Shown here: positions 31,446 through 39,992 of the stretch, in pieces
Numbering within the stretch: the stretch's first letter is position 1
Layout of the letters: each line of letters begins with the position of its first letter
Origin: Microcaldota archaeon
GTDB lineage: Archaea > Micrarchaeota > Micrarchaeia > Micrarchaeales > CABMGC01
DNA length: 40,119 nucleotides
Direction: 5' to 3'
NCBI GenBank assembly: GCA_028867135.1
Contig: JAGWGW010000008.1
Coordinates: forward strand, 1-40,119
The notes under the pieces: model-generated
What the model was told of the DNA's origin: nothing
Seen by the model: the letters and a program-made list of their open reading frames with translations, nothing else
The model's database searches: none
Program-made: the position numbers and the translations under genes

Positions 31446-32846
31446 ATGCGAACTGAAGAGGACTCGCTTGGGAGGGTATCAGTGCCTTCAGATGCCTATT
31501 ACGGGGCATTCACGCAGAGGGCATTGGACAACTTCCCCATCTCTGGGATAAGGTTCCAGGATGAATTCATAACAGCTTATTCTGAGATAAAGCGCGCAGC
31601 AGCGATAGCAAATTCAAGGCTGGGCATGCTCGACAAGCGCGTGGAAAGATGCATTGTCAGGGCCTGCGACGATATAGCAGACGGCAAGCTGAATGGCCAG
31701 TTCCCCATAGACGTATTCCAGGCTGGCGCAGGCACATCGACCAACATGAATCTCAACGAGGTCATAGCAAACAGGGCCCTAGAAATAATGGGGCGTGGAA
31801 AAGGGGACTACAAAACAATAAATCCCAACGACCACGTAAACATGTCTCAGTCCACGAACGATACGTTCCAATCTGCGGTGCATATAGCGGCGCACGTGAT
31901 GATTGAGAAAGACCTGTTGCCTGCTCTGCATGAATACCAAGGAACAATGATGGCAAAGGCGAGAGAATTCTCGAGGATAATCAAGTCAGGAAGGACGCAC
32001 GTGATGGACGCTGTGCCGATAACCCTGGGCCAGGAATTCTACGGCTACTCGATAGAGCACGAGATAAAGATGATAAGAGGAGCGGATAGGAATCTTCTGA
32101 ACCTGAGCGTGGGAGGGACTGCGGTAGGAACAGGCCTCAACACGCACCCAAGGTTCAGGGAGCTGTTCTTCAAGGAGCTTAACAGGAGCACGAAGAGCAG
32201 GTTCGTGCCTGTGAAGAACAACTTCGCGATGACGCAGAACCTTTCATACATAGCTGAGATGAGCTCGCAGCTCAGGAACCTCGGCCTTAAGCTTATCAAG
32301 GCAGCGAATGACATAAGGCTGATGTCATCGGGACCGCATGCCGGATTGGGAGAGATAACAATACCGGAGGTGCAGCCTGGATCGTCGATAATGCCTGGCA
32401 AGGTCAACCCGTCTATGGCTGAGATGATGACAATGGCATGCTTCAGGGCGATCGGCAACGATCTTTCTATAGCTATGGCTGCGCAGGCAGGACAGTTCGA
32501 GCTGAATGTATTCGGGCCGATAGCCGGCTACTGCCTTCTGGAGTCGGTAACGGTGCTCTCCGAGAGCGTGGGCGCGTTCTCAAGGAGGTGCGTTGCAGGC
32601 ATAAAGCCCAACAGGAAAAGGTTGGGATATTATTTCAGCAGGAGCTCTGCTGTGGCGACTGCTCTGTCTCCCATACTGGGATACGCGGCAACGGCGAAGC
32701 TTGTCAAGGAAGCCGACAGGAGGGAGATCGGCATAAGGGAACTGGTTCTTGAGAAGAGGTTGATGGACAGAAAGGAGCTCGACAGGATACTCGATCCTTC
32801 AAGGCTTACAAGCCCTAATCTTCCTTTGAGGAAGAAGGCGGGATAG
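31446..32846 (+). CDS. fumC: Fumarate hydratase, class II
   Basis: Interconverts fumarate and malate without an iron-sulfur cluster. The 466-residue protein shows superfamily signatures: GAGTSTNMNLNEVIANRALE, DHVNMSQSTNDTFQSA, SGRTHVMDAVPITLGQEF and the catalytic loop GSSIMPGKVNPSM (about 310-322). Aspartase and argininosuccinate lyase are relatives, but genome context next to sdh and malic enzyme supports fumarase. A TTG three codons upstream is possible; the ATG at 31446 gives MRTEEDSLGRVSVPSDAYYG, the usual N-terminus. It converges on the malic enzyme-sdh operon. Confidence 0.93.
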   Translation: MRTEEDSLGRVSVPSDAYYGAFTQRALDNFPISGIRFQDEFITAYSEIKRAAAIANSRLGMLDKRVERCIVRACDDIADGKLNGQFPIDVFQAGAGTSTNMNLNEVIANRALEIMGRGKGDYKTINPNDHVNMSQSTNDTFQSAVHIAAHVMIEKDLLPALHEYQGTMMAKAREFSRIIKSGRTHVMDAVPITLGQEFYGYSIEHEIKMIRGADRNLLNLSVGGTAVGTGLNTHPRFRELFFKELNRSTKSRFVPVKNNFAMTQNLSYIAEMSSQLRNLGLKLIKAANDIRLMSSGPHAGLGEITIPEVQPGSSIMPGKVNPSMAEMMTMACFRAIGNDLSIAMAAQAGQFELNVFGPIAGYCLLESVTVLSESVGAFSRRCVAGIKPNRKRLGYYFSRSSAVATALSPILGYAATAKLVKEADRREIGIRELVLEKRLMDRKELDRILDPSRLTSPNLPLRKKAG

Positions 32847-32864
32847 GCTGCTGAAAAGGATGCG

Positions 32865-33035
32865 TCACGGGACCAGGACAGAGGCCACGAAGAGCAGGAA
32901 ACCCAGGGTAACCGTGATTTCCGAGTATCCTGCGGACAGATGCGCGTACTTCAGCAAGAACCCGGATATCTCCATCATGAGCAGGCCACTGAAGAAGAGC
33001 GGGTACCTCAATCTTGCAGGGAGTATCTTCGCCAT
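32865..33035 (-). CDS. Small two-helix membrane protein, putative extra SDH subunit
   Basis: A 56-residue protein with two transmembrane segments (about 12-28 and 37-54). Its ATG (33033-33035) comes one base after the sdhC stop, so it is the terminal gene of the malic enzyme-sdhA-sdhB-sdhC operon. Small membrane subunits accompany several succinate dehydrogenases (SdhD-like or SdhF-like), and the location suggests such a role. No conserved residues for haem or quinone can be assigned. A plus-strand frame over the same bases is less convincing. Confidence 0.6.
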   Translation of the reverse strand: MAKILPARLRYPLFFSGLLMMEISGFLLKYAHLSAGYSEITVTLGFLLFVASVLVP

Positions 33036-33036
33036 T

Positions 33037-33765
33037 CTAAAGCACCACATGCAGCGTTATTAGGGTAGCATCTATCGGCCAGCCTGCGATGAGCGCCCTA
33101 AGATAGAGGTCGACAAAAATCACGAGTATCAGGCTGGACCATGCAAGGGCTTCGTGATGCATGTTGAAATAGGACTGCAGGCTGGAGATGCTGCGCCCCT
33201 GTTTAGGTGCGAACGCACAGCCATAGCATTTCAGGCCGCCTCCTGCGAGGTGCCTGACGGAGTGGCAGGAGAAGACGTACAGGGTTATCATCACCGAATC
33301 AAGAAGCAGCAGGACGCTGCCAAACCTGAGCGTGAAGAACCCAGAGTACGTTACCGAAGCCAGGAAGTCGTAGAAAAAGAAGGGTATCACCGCAATCGCC
33401 AGGTAGACGAAGTACCTGTGCAGGTTCTCAATCCTGAAGAGCCCGGTTTCGCCAGAGTATGCCCTGGACTTTGCGTCGCCCCTCTCATCGAGCGCGCAAT
33501 TTTCAGGATGCCTGAACAGGTGCCTGTGGTAGTCCTTCCTGAAGGCGTAGCAGCTAAGCCTGAAAGCGCCTATCAGCGGCAGTATGATTACAGTCGGCGA
33601 GTAGAACGGGTCGGTGTAGCCGTTGAACGGCGCGAGAGGGAACTCGACAAGCGCTGCGATGCCAAGCAATAGCAGGAGCAGGAATGACCAGAGCCTCCAG
33701 TTGGCTTCCAGGAATTCCGGGGGCAAGAGCCTTGCAGTTATGTATCCTTTTGTATTCGTTCCCAT
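33037..33765 (-). CDS. sdhC: Succinate dehydrogenase membrane anchor, actinobacterial Sdh1C-like
   Basis: A 242-residue protein with about five transmembrane segments. It differs from the short SdhC of E. coli and resembles the large single anchor of mycobacterial Sdh1. The segments FRLSCYAFRKDYHRHLFRHP, YSGETGLFRIENLHRYFVYL, CHSVRHLAGG and MHHEALAWSSLILVIFVDLY contain several membrane-proximal histidines suitable for haem ligation. It would anchor SdhA/B and pass electrons to the quinone pool. The real start is the ATG at 33763-33765, two bases after the sdhB stop; the longer frame upstream is a shadow of sdhB. The stop is one base before the small membrane gene. Confidence 0.8.
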   Translation of the reverse strand: MGTNTKGYITARLLPPEFLEANWRLWSFLLLLLLGIAALVEFPLAPFNGYTDPFYSPTVIILPLIGAFRLSCYAFRKDYHRHLFRHPENCALDERGDAKSRAYSGETGLFRIENLHRYFVYLAIAVIPFFFYDFLASVTYSGFFTLRFGSVLLLLDSVMITLYVFSCHSVRHLAGGGLKCYGCAFAPKQGRSISSLQSYFNMHHEALAWSSLILVIFVDLYLRALIAGWPIDATLITLHVVL

Positions 33766-33767
33766 GT

Positions 33768-34511
33768 TCAACCCTCTATATCCTTCTTGGCGGATCTTAT
33801 AAACCGCATCAGCGGATCGTACGCCCCGTCGGCAGCGCCCTCCTTCTCGGGTATTATCGCGTTGTCGGTTATCCGTATCTTCTCGGGGCAGACCTCCTGG
33901 CAGCATTTTGTAATGTTGCAGTATCCGATCCCCCCTTCCTCGTTCATGTGCTTCGACCTGTCCAACGAATCCAATGGATGCGTATCCAGGGATGCGGCCT
34001 TCACGACATGTCGCGGCCCGAAGTAACCGGTCTCGTGCTCCCTTATGACGTGGCAGACGTCCTGGCACAGGAAGCACTCGATGCAGCGCCTGAACTCCTT
34101 CGACCTTTCCACGTCTGGCTGCCACATTTTCCACGGCTCCTTAAGGTTGCTGAATGGCTTGAAGGCCGGCATTCTCCTTTCAGTCTCGTAGTTGGCCGAG
34201 ACGTCGGCAACCAGGTCCTTCACGATCGGGTAGGCCCTCATGGGCGCCACGGTGATCCTGCCTGCAAGATCGTCTATCCTGGTCTTGCACATGAGCGCTG
34301 GGACATTGTTTATCTCTGCGGCGCAGGACCCGCATCTTGCGGCCTCGCAGTTCCATCTAACTGCTATTGTTGTGTCTATCTTCTCTGCTGCGTACCTCAC
34401 GGCTTCGAGAACGACCATGCCCTCCTCCACGGGCACATCGTATTCCTGGAAATGTGGCGCTATTCCGGCCATTGGATCGCAGCGCCGTATGCTCAGCCTT
34501 ATCGTAGTCAT
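33768..34511 (-). CDS. sdhB: Succinate dehydrogenase/fumarate reductase iron-sulfur subunit
   Basis: A 247-residue electron-transfer subunit. The N-terminal plant-type ferredoxin domain has the 2Fe-2S motif NCEAARCGSCAAEI and the later MCKTR cysteine. The C-terminal domain has CIECFLCQDVC and CNITKCCQEVCP for the 4Fe-4S and 3Fe-4S clusters. It carries electrons from the flavin in SdhA to the membrane anchor. The start ATG overlaps the sdhA stop by 4 bases. Confidence 0.95.
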   Translation of the reverse strand: MTTIRLSIRRCDPMAGIAPHFQEYDVPVEEGMVVLEAVRYAAEKIDTTIAVRWNCEAARCGSCAAEINNVPALMCKTRIDDLAGRITVAPMRAYPIVKDLVADVSANYETERRMPAFKPFSNLKEPWKMWQPDVERSKEFRRCIECFLCQDVCHVIREHETGYFGPRHVVKAASLDTHPLDSLDRSKHMNEEGGIGYCNITKCCQEVCPEKIRITDNAIIPEKEGAADGAYDPLMRFIRSAKKDIEG

Positions 34512-36220
34512 CGATATACCTCATGCTTGATCAGGCGCTTCAGCCTTTGAGGCATGGGTCTCACGCGCACAGTCCTCAGCTTCATGCTATGGGCCCCTTT
34601 GAAGCATACCATGTTTACGTGCCACCTCCTGCTCTTCCTTGGGAAGTCGCTCCGCCAGTGGGCGCCGCGGCTCTCCCTTCTTTCAAGCGCGCTTCTTGTT
34701 ATCGCTTCGCACGCTACAAGCATGTTCTCAAGCGCGAGCGCGGAGAGAAGCCCATGGTTGAATACCAATGTGCCAGGCACCCGCACCTGGGCCTGCCTCG
34801 ACTTCAGCTCGCTTATTTCCTTCAACGTCTTCGACAGGCCGCTGCGGTCCCTTATTATGCCGACCCCGTTTTCCATGCTCTCCCTGAGCTCCTCGATCAG
34901 CGCGTTTGGGTTCGGGCCCTTCGCCGACTTTCCCAGATAAGAAGAGACCCTGCGCGTCTCCTGCAAGGCCTCGGCTTCGCTGACCTCAGGGAGCTTGCTG
35001 GCAAGCGCATGCTTCGATGCTGCCTCTCCGGCGCGCTTTCCGAACACCAGTATGTCTGCAAGCGAGTTGCCGCCTAGCCTGTTGCCTCCGTGCAGCCCGC
35101 CTGCAGCCTCGCCTGCGGCAAACAGACCATCTATGTTCGTCGCAGCTGTCTCTGGATCGGTCCTTATGCCGCCCATCTGGTAGTGCACCGTAGGCGCGAC
35201 CTCCATCGCCTCCTTTGTTATGTCGACATCTGCAAATTGCCTGAATTGCGAATACATGGACGGGAGCTTGTGCTTTATGAAAGCCTCACCAAGGTGCGAT
35301 ATGTCCAGGTAGACGCCACCGTGCGCAGTGCCCCTGCCCTCCTCTATCTCTTTGTATATCGCCCTGGCGACGATGTCCCTCGCGGCAAGCTCCTTTCTCT
35401 CGGGAGCGTACCTCTCCATGAAGCGTTCGCCTTTGCTGTTGAGCAGTATGCCGCCCTCGCCCCTCACCCCCTCGGTGACCAGCAGCCCCTTGGCTCCTGG
35501 CGGGTATACCATGCCTGTTGGATGGAACTGCACCATCTCCATGTCCATCAGCTCAGCTCCGATGTTGTATGCAAGACCGATGCCGTCTGCAGTGGATTCC
35601 CACGAATTGGAGGTCACCTTGTAGACTCTGCCGCATCCGCCCGTGGCTATTATGATCGCCTTGGCTTCAAAGGCCACGAATCTTCCCGTTTTCATCTGCA
35701 GGCCGATTGCGCCTTGAATGCGGCCGTTCCTGGCGAATATCTTGGTGACATAGGTCTCGTCCATCACCTCGATATCGCGGTGCAGCACCTGGTCCTCAAG
35801 CGTCCTAAGCAGCTCGAGCCCGGTCTTGTCGCCGACGTGGCACAGCCTCCTGTATGTATGGCCGCCGAATGCCCTCTGCATTATTCTGCCATCCTGCGTC
35901 CTGTCGAACAGGGCGCCGTACCTCTCGAGCTCGTATACGCGCTCAGCGGCCTCCTTTGCGAGTATCTCGGCCATCCTCCAGTCGGAAAGGTAAGCCCCTT
36001 CAATTATCGTATCAGCGAAATGGGCCTGCCAGTCGTCCTTGCCGTCGACGTTTCCCAGAGAGGCTGCTATGCCGCCCTCAGCCATCACTGTATGCGCCTT
36101 CCCGAGCAGCGATTTCGACACCACCACAACGCGCGCGCCTGCATCGCACGCTGCTATGGCCGCGCGCAGCCCGGCCCCCCCTGCTCCTATGACCAGTATG
36201 TCGCACTCAACCCTATGCAA
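34508..36220 (-). CDS. sdhA: Succinate dehydrogenase/fumarate reductase flavoprotein subunit
   Basis: A 570-residue catalytic subunit oxidising succinate to fumarate. The FAD dinucleotide-binding motif is VIGAGGAGLRAAIAA (10-24). His43 in GKAHTVMAEGGIAA is the likely site of covalent FAD attachment. FHPTGMVYPPGAKGLLVTEG and RGEGGILLNSKGERF contain active-site residues, and HYQMGGIRTD and GGLHGGNRLGGNSLADI close the family pattern. The ATG is 4 bases after the malic enzyme stop and the TGA overlaps sdhB, so all are in one operon. Confidence 0.96.
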   Translation of the reverse strand: MHRVECDILVIGAGGAGLRAAIAACDAGARVVVVSKSLLGKAHTVMAEGGIAASLGNVDGKDDWQAHFADTIIEGAYLSDWRMAEILAKEAAERVYELERYGALFDRTQDGRIMQRAFGGHTYRRLCHVGDKTGLELLRTLEDQVLHRDIEVMDETYVTKIFARNGRIQGAIGLQMKTGRFVAFEAKAIIIATGGCGRVYKVTSNSWESTADGIGLAYNIGAELMDMEMVQFHPTGMVYPPGAKGLLVTEGVRGEGGILLNSKGERFMERYAPERKELAARDIVARAIYKEIEEGRGTAHGGVYLDISHLGEAFIKHKLPSMYSQFRQFADVDITKEAMEVAPTVHYQMGGIRTDPETAATNIDGLFAAGEAAGGLHGGNRLGGNSLADILVFGKRAGEAASKHALASKLPEVSEAEALQETRRVSSYLGKSAKGPNPNALIEELRESMENGVGIIRDRSGLSKTLKEISELKSRQAQVRVPGTLVFNHGLLSALALENMLVACEAITRSALERRESRGAHWRSDFPRKSRRWHVNMVCFKGAHSMKLRTVRVRPMPQRLKRLIKHEVYR

Positions 36221-36224
36221 TGAC

Positions 36225-37493
36225 TCATCCCTTTGATGAAAGCTTCTCTATCCTCCTGTATCTCCTCAATGATTCCCTGACCCTCTTCTTTACCTCGCTG
36301 CTGTCGACTGCGGAATTCGCGAGGCCCGATTCCTTGGCAGCTTCGACGATCTCAGCTGCAACTGTTGAAGCCAGCTTCGCAATAGTCTTGCTGTCCTGCA
36401 GGCTCGGCATTATCATCTCCCTTGAAAGGCCCTTGCCAACGGACTTTGCTATCGCCCTTGCCGCCATCGTTATCATGTGGTCATCTACGGCTTTGGCCCT
36501 GGCCTCGAGAATCCCTCTCAGTATTCCTGGGAATGCGGACAGGTTGTTAACCTGGTTCGGCTTGTCGCTCCTCCCAGTGGCGACTATGAAAGCTCCGGCT
36601 TCCAGAGCCTCGTCGTATCCTATTTCTGGCTCAGGATTCGCAAGCGCAAATACTATGGGCTTGTCTGCCATGCTCTTGATCATGTCCCTGTCAAAGGCGC
36701 CCTTGGTCGAGATACCGATCAGGACGTCCGCCCCTTTCACAACGCTTCTTAGGCTTCCCTTCTCCATTCTTTGGTTCGTCAGCTCGGCCATCTTCTCCTT
36801 CATGTAGTTCATGTTCTCGGCCCTTCCCTTGTACAGTATCCCGCTTGTGTCGAAGACATAGATATTCCTTGCACCGGCGTATGCGAGCGCCTCGACTATC
36901 CCGGTTCCTCCCGCTCCTGCGCCGTTTATCACTATCTTCGCATCCTTCAGCTTCTTGCCTGCGAGCTTGAGCGCGTTTGAAAGTGCAGCCAATGTCACTG
37001 CGCCAACCCCGCTCCTGTCATCATGGAACACGGGTATCTCAAGCTCCTTCTTCAGCCTGTCAACTATCCTGAAGCATTTGGGCGATTCTATGTCCTCTAT
37101 GTTTATCGCACCAAACGACGGCTGGAGGCTCTTCACTATCTCTATTATCTTCTCCTCGTCGGTTGTGCTGAGGCATATGGGCACCGCGTCAACGCCCCCG
37201 AACTTCTTCAGGAGAAGGGCCTTGCCCTCCATGACAGGGAGCCCCGCCTCAGGGCCTATCTTGCCGAGACCCAGGATCCTGGTACCGTCCGTGACAATCG
37301 CAACTGTCCGTCCTTTGAGCGTGTAATCATACACAGATTCCCTGTTGTCCTTTATCGCGAGGCAGACCTGCGCGACTCCAGGAGTGTAATAGACCGAGAG
37401 CTGCTCCTTTGTCTCAATCTCGACATTGCCGATGACCTCTATCTTGCCATGCTTATGCCTGTGCTTCTCAAGCACCTCCTCCCTGCTCACCAT
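36225..37493 (-). CDS. Malic enzyme (malate to pyruvate), short form
   Basis: A 422-residue oxidative decarboxylase of malate. The N-terminal domain shows VYYTPGVAQVC with catalytic Tyr36, GLPVMEGKALL with catalytic Lys91, and INIEDIESPKCF with metal ligands. The NAD(P) domain has VINGAGAGGTGIVEALA (188-204). The usually conserved FHDDQHGT is altered to FHDDRSGVG (157-164): the metal-binding Asp pair remains but Gln, His and Thr are replaced. Cofactor preference cannot be set from the sequence. First gene of the malic enzyme-sdh operon, with a TATA element (TTTATATTTTA, about 37521-37531) about 30-35 nt upstream. Confidence 0.92.
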   Translation of the reverse strand: MVSREEVLEKHRHKHGKIEVIGNVEIETKEQLSVYYTPGVAQVCLAIKDNRESVYDYTLKGRTVAIVTDGTRILGLGKIGPEAGLPVMEGKALLLKKFGGVDAVPICLSTTDEEKIIEIVKSLQPSFGAINIEDIESPKCFRIVDRLKKELEIPVFHDDRSGVGAVTLAALSNALKLAGKKLKDAKIVINGAGAGGTGIVEALAYAGARNIYVFDTSGILYKGRAENMNYMKEKMAELTNQRMEKGSLRSVVKGADVLIGISTKGAFDRDMIKSMADKPIVFALANPEPEIGYDEALEAGAFIVATGRSDKPNQVNNLSAFPGILRGILEARAKAVDDHMITMAARAIAKSVGKGLSREMIMPSLQDSKTIAKLASTVAAEIVEAAKESGLANSAVDSSEVKKRVRESLRRYRRIEKLSSKG

Positions 37494-37571
37494 CCCGACA
37501 CGATTAGATAGGGAATGTTTAAAATATAAATAACCTACTTTGGCAGGGGAATGGCATGGAAACTACATTGC

Positions 37572-38198
37572 TCACAGGGATATCATGTGGCCTAGCTTTA
37601 CAGAGTCGAGCACCTCCTGCTTTAGCGCATTGATGTCCTTTACGGATCCCATCTTGGCCTCGTTTGCTCTTACCGCGGACGTTACCATCTCCGATTCTGG
37701 TTGCTTTACTCCGCGCATCCTGAGGCAGAAATGCACCGCTCTTAGCACCACCATGACGAAATGCGCGTCGAGCTGCTCCTTGAGATAATCGGCGATCTCG
37801 TTTGTCATCCTTTCCTGCAGTTGCGGCTTGCTGGCGAACTTCACCACGGCCCTGGCAAGCTTGCTTACCCCGCATATCCTCCCTCCTTCCTTTGGCATAT
37901 ATGCGATCGTCGCGACGCCTTCGAATGGAAGCATGTGGTGCTCGCAAAGGGAATAGAACCTCACGCTTTTCAGAATTATCAGGCCTTTCGTCTGCTGCGT
38001 GGGAACATCGAAGGTGGTGAAAGTGAAATGCTCGTTTGCCTTGAGCTCCTTATAGAACCTTGTAATCCGTTTTGGGGTGTTCGCCAATGCTTCATCGCCG
38101 AACCATCCCAGCTCCTTGTTCAGGTCCTTCATCAGCGCCTCAAAATCCTTCTCGATCACGGCCCAGCCTTTATCGCCAATCTGCTTATCCTTAGACAT
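37572..38198 (-). CDS. folE: GTP cyclohydrolase I (type IA)
   Basis: Converts GTP to dihydroneopterin triphosphate, the first step to folate- or pterin-type cofactors. The 208-residue protein has ANTPKRITRFYKEL, the zinc and active-site segment SVRFYSLCEHHMLPFEG (Cys and His ligands), GVSKLARAVVKFASKPQLQE and HFCLRMRGVKQPES with the second zinc Cys. Many archaea use type IB (MptA), so the bacterial-type IA enzyme is notable. It lies 17 bases downstream of a reductase gene with which it is probably cotranscribed. Confidence 0.95.
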   Translation of the reverse strand: MSKDKQIGDKGWAVIEKDFEALMKDLNKELGWFGDEALANTPKRITRFYKELKANEHFTFTTFDVPTQQTKGLIILKSVRFYSLCEHHMLPFEGVATIAYMPKEGGRICGVSKLARAVVKFASKPQLQERMTNEIADYLKEQLDAHFVMVVLRAVHFCLRMRGVKQPESEMVTSAVRANEAKMGSVKDINALKQEVLDSVKLGHMISL

Positions 38199-38215
38199 CT
38201 AATCACTGCCTTAAC

Positions 38216-38722
38216 TCACCTTAAAACTTTATAATGCAACTGCATCTCGTTCTTGGAGAGGCGCCTGGCTCCTACAAGTTTGAGCTTCGCCTCAAAGTCC
38301 TGGCCGTCAAAGATCCTGATGCCGTCAGTGAATATGCTCGGCTCTATGTTGATGTACAGCTCGTCTACAAGCCCTTTCCTCATGAATAATGAGTTCATCC
38401 TGCCTCCGCCGACCATCACGGTCCTGCATCCCGCCTCCTCGAAGAATTTCAGCGCCTTTTCTGGTCCTTTGTCTGTGAATATGACGTTTTTCCATCTGCT
38501 TTTGATAGGCTTCCTAGTCATCACTACGTTGAGCCCCTTGTATGGGAAATTGCCGTTTGCAAGCGTTTTCCTGTATGTGCCGGCCCCCACAAGGTTGGCC
38601 CTTGCCTTTGACATCACCTTGCGAAAGTCCCTGTCTGAAGCGCCGAGTATGAATTTTGTGTTCCCATCCCTTCTGGCAATGTATCCATTTGCCGTCATGG
38701 ACATGTAGATTATTACTTTCAT
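38216..38722 (-). CDS. RibD C-terminal/dihydrofolate reductase-like reductase
   Basis: A 168-residue protein of the DHFR/RibD-C fold. The N-terminal MKVIIYMSMTANGYIARRDG is typical, LVGAGTYRKTLANG and MVGGGRMNSLFMRKGLVDEL carry the NADPH-binding glycine motif and the following helix, and LYINIEPSIFTDGIRIFDG is the characteristic C-terminal strand segment. It would reduce a pterin/folate or a riboflavin precursor. Being upstream of folE favours a role in a tetrahydrofolate-type pathway; this is inference. Start at ATG 38720-38722, about 28-34 nt from a TATA element (TTATAAAAAT, about 38748-38757). Confidence 0.85.
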   Translation of the reverse strand: MKVIIYMSMTANGYIARRDGNTKFILGASDRDFRKVMSKARANLVGAGTYRKTLANGNFPYKGLNVVMTRKPIKSRWKNVIFTDKGPEKALKFFEEAGCRTVMVGGGRMNSLFMRKGLVDELYINIEPSIFTDGIRIFDGQDFEAKLKLVGARRLSKNEMQLHYKVLR

Positions 38723-38892
38723 CGGTTCTCGATACATATTTGCGATTTGATTTTTATAACCAGCTGGGTCGTTTGGTTTTATGGCCGAAAAAGCATCTTT
38801 TATGCGGGTCAGGCCGTGACGCTAGGTAAAAAGCATGACCGGATCAGTTCGCAACAGAAAAGGATTATAAAAGGGTTTGCCCATCTGTTATT

Positions 38893-39990
38893 ATGGTTGG
38901 CAGCAACATCAAATACATAGCTCTGATCGCCGTTGTTGCCGTTGTTGCAGTTATTTTTGCTTCTGTTTTGCACGCGCCGAAAACTTCTGGCACTACAAAC
39001 GCCGTGACAAGCACGATGCAGACTACGATTGCAGCCACAACAATAAAGAGCCCATCAAGCACGACCTCACAAACAACCACGGCACAGGCAAGGCAGGGAA
39101 ACATAACCGGCAAGTATCTGATGACCTTTCTCGCATGCACTGGGTCCGCATGCACCAATCCACAAAACCACAAGACGTATCTTGCACAATCTGACGATGG
39201 CAGCAATTGGACATTGGTTCATGGATTCAGACCTTATACAGGAAGCGTTCCTGACCTTGTCAGAAGGGGAGGCACGCTCTACATATACAATCCTGGCACA
39301 GTCACGGCCTACAATATAAGCACTGGCGCGGAATCGTCGCAGCAGAATGTTGCCCTTAGGTACGCCAATGGCACGTCAACAATATTCGTGGATCCGAGCC
39401 CTATCCTGAGCCAGAACGGCTCTATTGTGCTTTTCTATCTGCCGGGAATAATCGGCCAGGATCCTGCATCTTGCCCCACAGGCCAATCCAGCTGCACAAA
39501 AAGCATAATGAGCGCAACCGAGGTGAAGGGCAGCAACGGAACCAGCTTTGTGGCAGACTCAGGGGCAAGAGTGAAGATACCTCTTGGCGCTCCTGGCTCG
39601 TCGCCCACAGTTTCCGATCCCGCCATCTTCCAGGACCCGTTGGGTTACGTGCTGTATGTCTCCTCTGGACAGAGCGTCCTTGCGTATTCCTCCCGGCAGC
39701 TGCAGGGCAACTATACTGCGATTTCCGGGCTCCAGGACGCCTCGCTTGTACAACAGGGCACCGGAGGGGTGCCCAGCGGATACTATTCTCAAGAGGGGCA
39801 GCAGTACTGGACATATGTCAGCTATACGAGTCCTGGGGTAACCGGGGTCATAAAGCTTGCTAAAACATCGTCGATAGACAGCCAGATTCCTTCGTCGGCT
39901 TTTGCCACTGTTGTTTCTGGATGCGATTTTCCTACTCTGGGTTGCGGTTATTCGGTAGAAAGCCCAGGCATTTACCCCAAGACGCCTTAG
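38893..39990 (+). CDS. Membrane-anchored extracellular protein, probable beta-propeller
   Basis: A 365-residue surface protein. An N-terminal transmembrane segment (about 7-26) is followed by a Thr/Ser-rich linker (about 30-68) likely to be glycosylated. A C-terminal domain of about 295 residues has repeated strand-rich units with aspartates near predicted blade starts (YLAQSDDGSNWTLVHG, SVPDLVRRGGTLYIYNPG, FVDPSPILSQNGSIVLFYLP, SDPAIFQDPLGYVLYVSSG). This recalls five-bladed propellers of the GH43/sialidase type; catalytic residues cannot be assigned with confidence. Two Cys pairs may form disulfides. A TATA box (TTATAAAAGG, about 38864-38873) lies about 25 nt before the ATG, so the mRNA should be leaderless. 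The plain base composition does not suggest recent transfer. Confidence 0.75.
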   Translation: MVGSNIKYIALIAVVAVVAVIFASVLHAPKTSGTTNAVTSTMQTTIAATTIKSPSSTTSQTTTAQARQGNITGKYLMTFLACTGSACTNPQNHKTYLAQSDDGSNWTLVHGFRPYTGSVPDLVRRGGTLYIYNPGTVTAYNISTGAESSQQNVALRYANGTSTIFVDPSPILSQNGSIVLFYLPGIIGQDPASCPTGQSSCTKSIMSATEVKGSNGTSFVADSGARVKIPLGAPGSSPTVSDPAIFQDPLGYVLYVSSGQSVLAYSSRQLQGNYTAISGLQDASLVQQGTGGVPSGYYSQEGQQYWTYVSYTSPGVTGVIKLAKTSSIDSQIPSSAFATVVSGCDFPTLGCGYSVESPGIYPKTP

Positions 39991-39992
39991 TT

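Noticed and set aside
32860-33063. Plus-strand frame of 67 residues after fumC
   Set aside because: The opposite strand has a better gene there: a two-helix membrane protein spaced exactly within the sdh operon.
35090-36223. Long plus-strand frame (377 residues) antisense to sdhA
   Set aside because: sdhA is unmistakable on the minus strand; long antisense frames arise from codon bias in GC-rich genes. The same applies to plus-strand frames over sdhB and sdhC.
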